From NCBI RefSeq assembly GCF_900111555.1, contig NZ_FOHZ01000005.1:62001-126000 (forward strand): 64,000 nt of DNA, written 5' to 3'. Below, in pieces: positions 63,713 through 64,000 of this stretch. Origin of the DNA: Marinobacter segnicrescens. Its GTDB lineage: Bacteria > Pseudomonadota > Gammaproteobacteria > Pseudomonadales > Oleiphilaceae. A program made the translations under genes and the position numbers. Position 1 is the stretch's first letter; each line of letters starts with the position of its first letter. The notes under the pieces were generated by a model. The model was not told the origin of the DNA. It did not search any database and saw only the letters and a list, made by a program, of their open reading frames with translations.

Positions 63713-63883
63713 TGGTTCGGGTTCCTTACAACGCGATTGCAGAGATGCCCACATTACCATATCGGATGGCCGCCGGAAGTGCTCCACAGCAATATCCGGC
63801 ACTGGCCACAAAGGACTGCCGACGCTGATTCATTACCAAATGTTCGATATCGGCCATTTCCAGCTCTGTTAACCTTGGCGTCA

Positions 63884-63899
63884 GTTTCCTTAAGGAAAC
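63884..63899. promoter_or_regulatory. 16-bp perfect palindrome between trpB2 and the secreted-protein gene
   Basis: GTTTCCTTAAGGAAAC, symmetric across all eight base pairs, in the divergent gap. It is a candidate operator, since both flanking genes start within about 190 bp of it. The regulator is unknown. Confidence 0.45.
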
Positions 63900-63951
63900 C
63901 GGGAACTTCCCGCAGACTACCAACGCACAACAAACCGTAAGGGTGTGTCTT

Positions 63952-64000
63952 ATGAAAAACGGACTTCGCGGGCTGGCAGCCGCCGTTGCCCTTTTCCCTG
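63952..64000 (+). CDS. Start of an exported protein (runs off window)
   Basis: The last 49 bases encode MKNGLRGLAAAVALFP, the beginning of a signal peptide (charged start, then a hydrophobic core). A GTAAGGG sequence about ten bases before the ATG could be the ribosome-binding site. Nothing more can be said; the family is unknown. Confidence 0.55.
   Translation, partial: MKNGLRGLAAAVALFP

Overview
The window reads as chromosomal DNA of a marine, GC-rich gammaproteobacterium, most likely Marinobacter or a close relative. The reasons are protein sequence character together with gene orders shared with Pseudomonas-type relatives: rplU-rpmA-obgE beside ispB, tkt-epd-pgk-fba, bioA-rsmE, sahR-metK-ahcY-metF and prkA-yeaH-spoVR. 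This is inference from gene content; no 16S rRNA gene is present, and I see no tRNA, CRISPR array, prophage or intact insertion sequence.

Layout. 1-5.2 kb: translation and housekeeping genes (obgE start, rpmA, rplU, ispB, dadA, yciH, a lipoprotein, yigZ). 5.2-7.9 kb: a CpxA/CpxR-like two-component system divergent from a Spy/CpxP-like periplasmic protein. 9.05-9.65 kb: an intergenic region with a CsrB/RsmZ-type sRNA (16 GGA motifs in 234 nt) behind a GacA-type upstream activating sequence. 9.6-19.7 kb: small metabolic, transport and envelope genes, including a degenerate phosphoesterase domain fused to a GT4 glycosyltransferase. 19.8-24.6 kb: the least familiar region, with two DUF5666 lipoproteins bracketing two DUF6502 proteins, and a divergent DUF6435 gene. 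Three copies of an 18-bp palindrome TTGGGA-N6-TCCCAA sit in its promoter regions, and one lipoprotein is split by a frameshift at a run of eight G.

24.6-32 kb: cbpM-cbpA, a decayed cytochrome-like fragment and the carbon operon tkt-epd-pgk-fba. 32.2-37.1 kb: the S-adenosylmethionine cycle (sahR, metK, ahcY, metF) with two ATATCAA-N6-TTGATAT operators. 37.2-39.5 kb: a glutamine-type ABC importer. 39.5-42.2 kb: structured repeats, then bioA-rsmE with a BirA-like box. 42.3-49 kb: HDOD protein, BrkB-family membrane protein, 2-hydroxyacid dehydrogenase, thiopurine methyltransferase and a DUF6351 secreted protein. 49.4-54.2 kb: prkA-yeaH-spoVR. 54.2-58.7 kb: a PhoPQ-like two-component system with two PepSY proteins, then a PAS-GAF-GGDEF diguanylate cyclase. 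58.9-64 kb: a PhoD-like phosphatase, lrgAB, an orphan TrpB2 and the start of a secreted protein.

Five intergenic elements share one architecture: a conserved short core (GCCATGGATGGC-like, CTTCGACAAGCTCAGGG, or CCCTCTCCC..GGGTGAGGG). In four of them the core lies between long complementary arms that differ at each site. The best candidate for an undescribed system is the DUF5666/DUF6502 cluster with its private operator and possible phase-variable lipoprotein.
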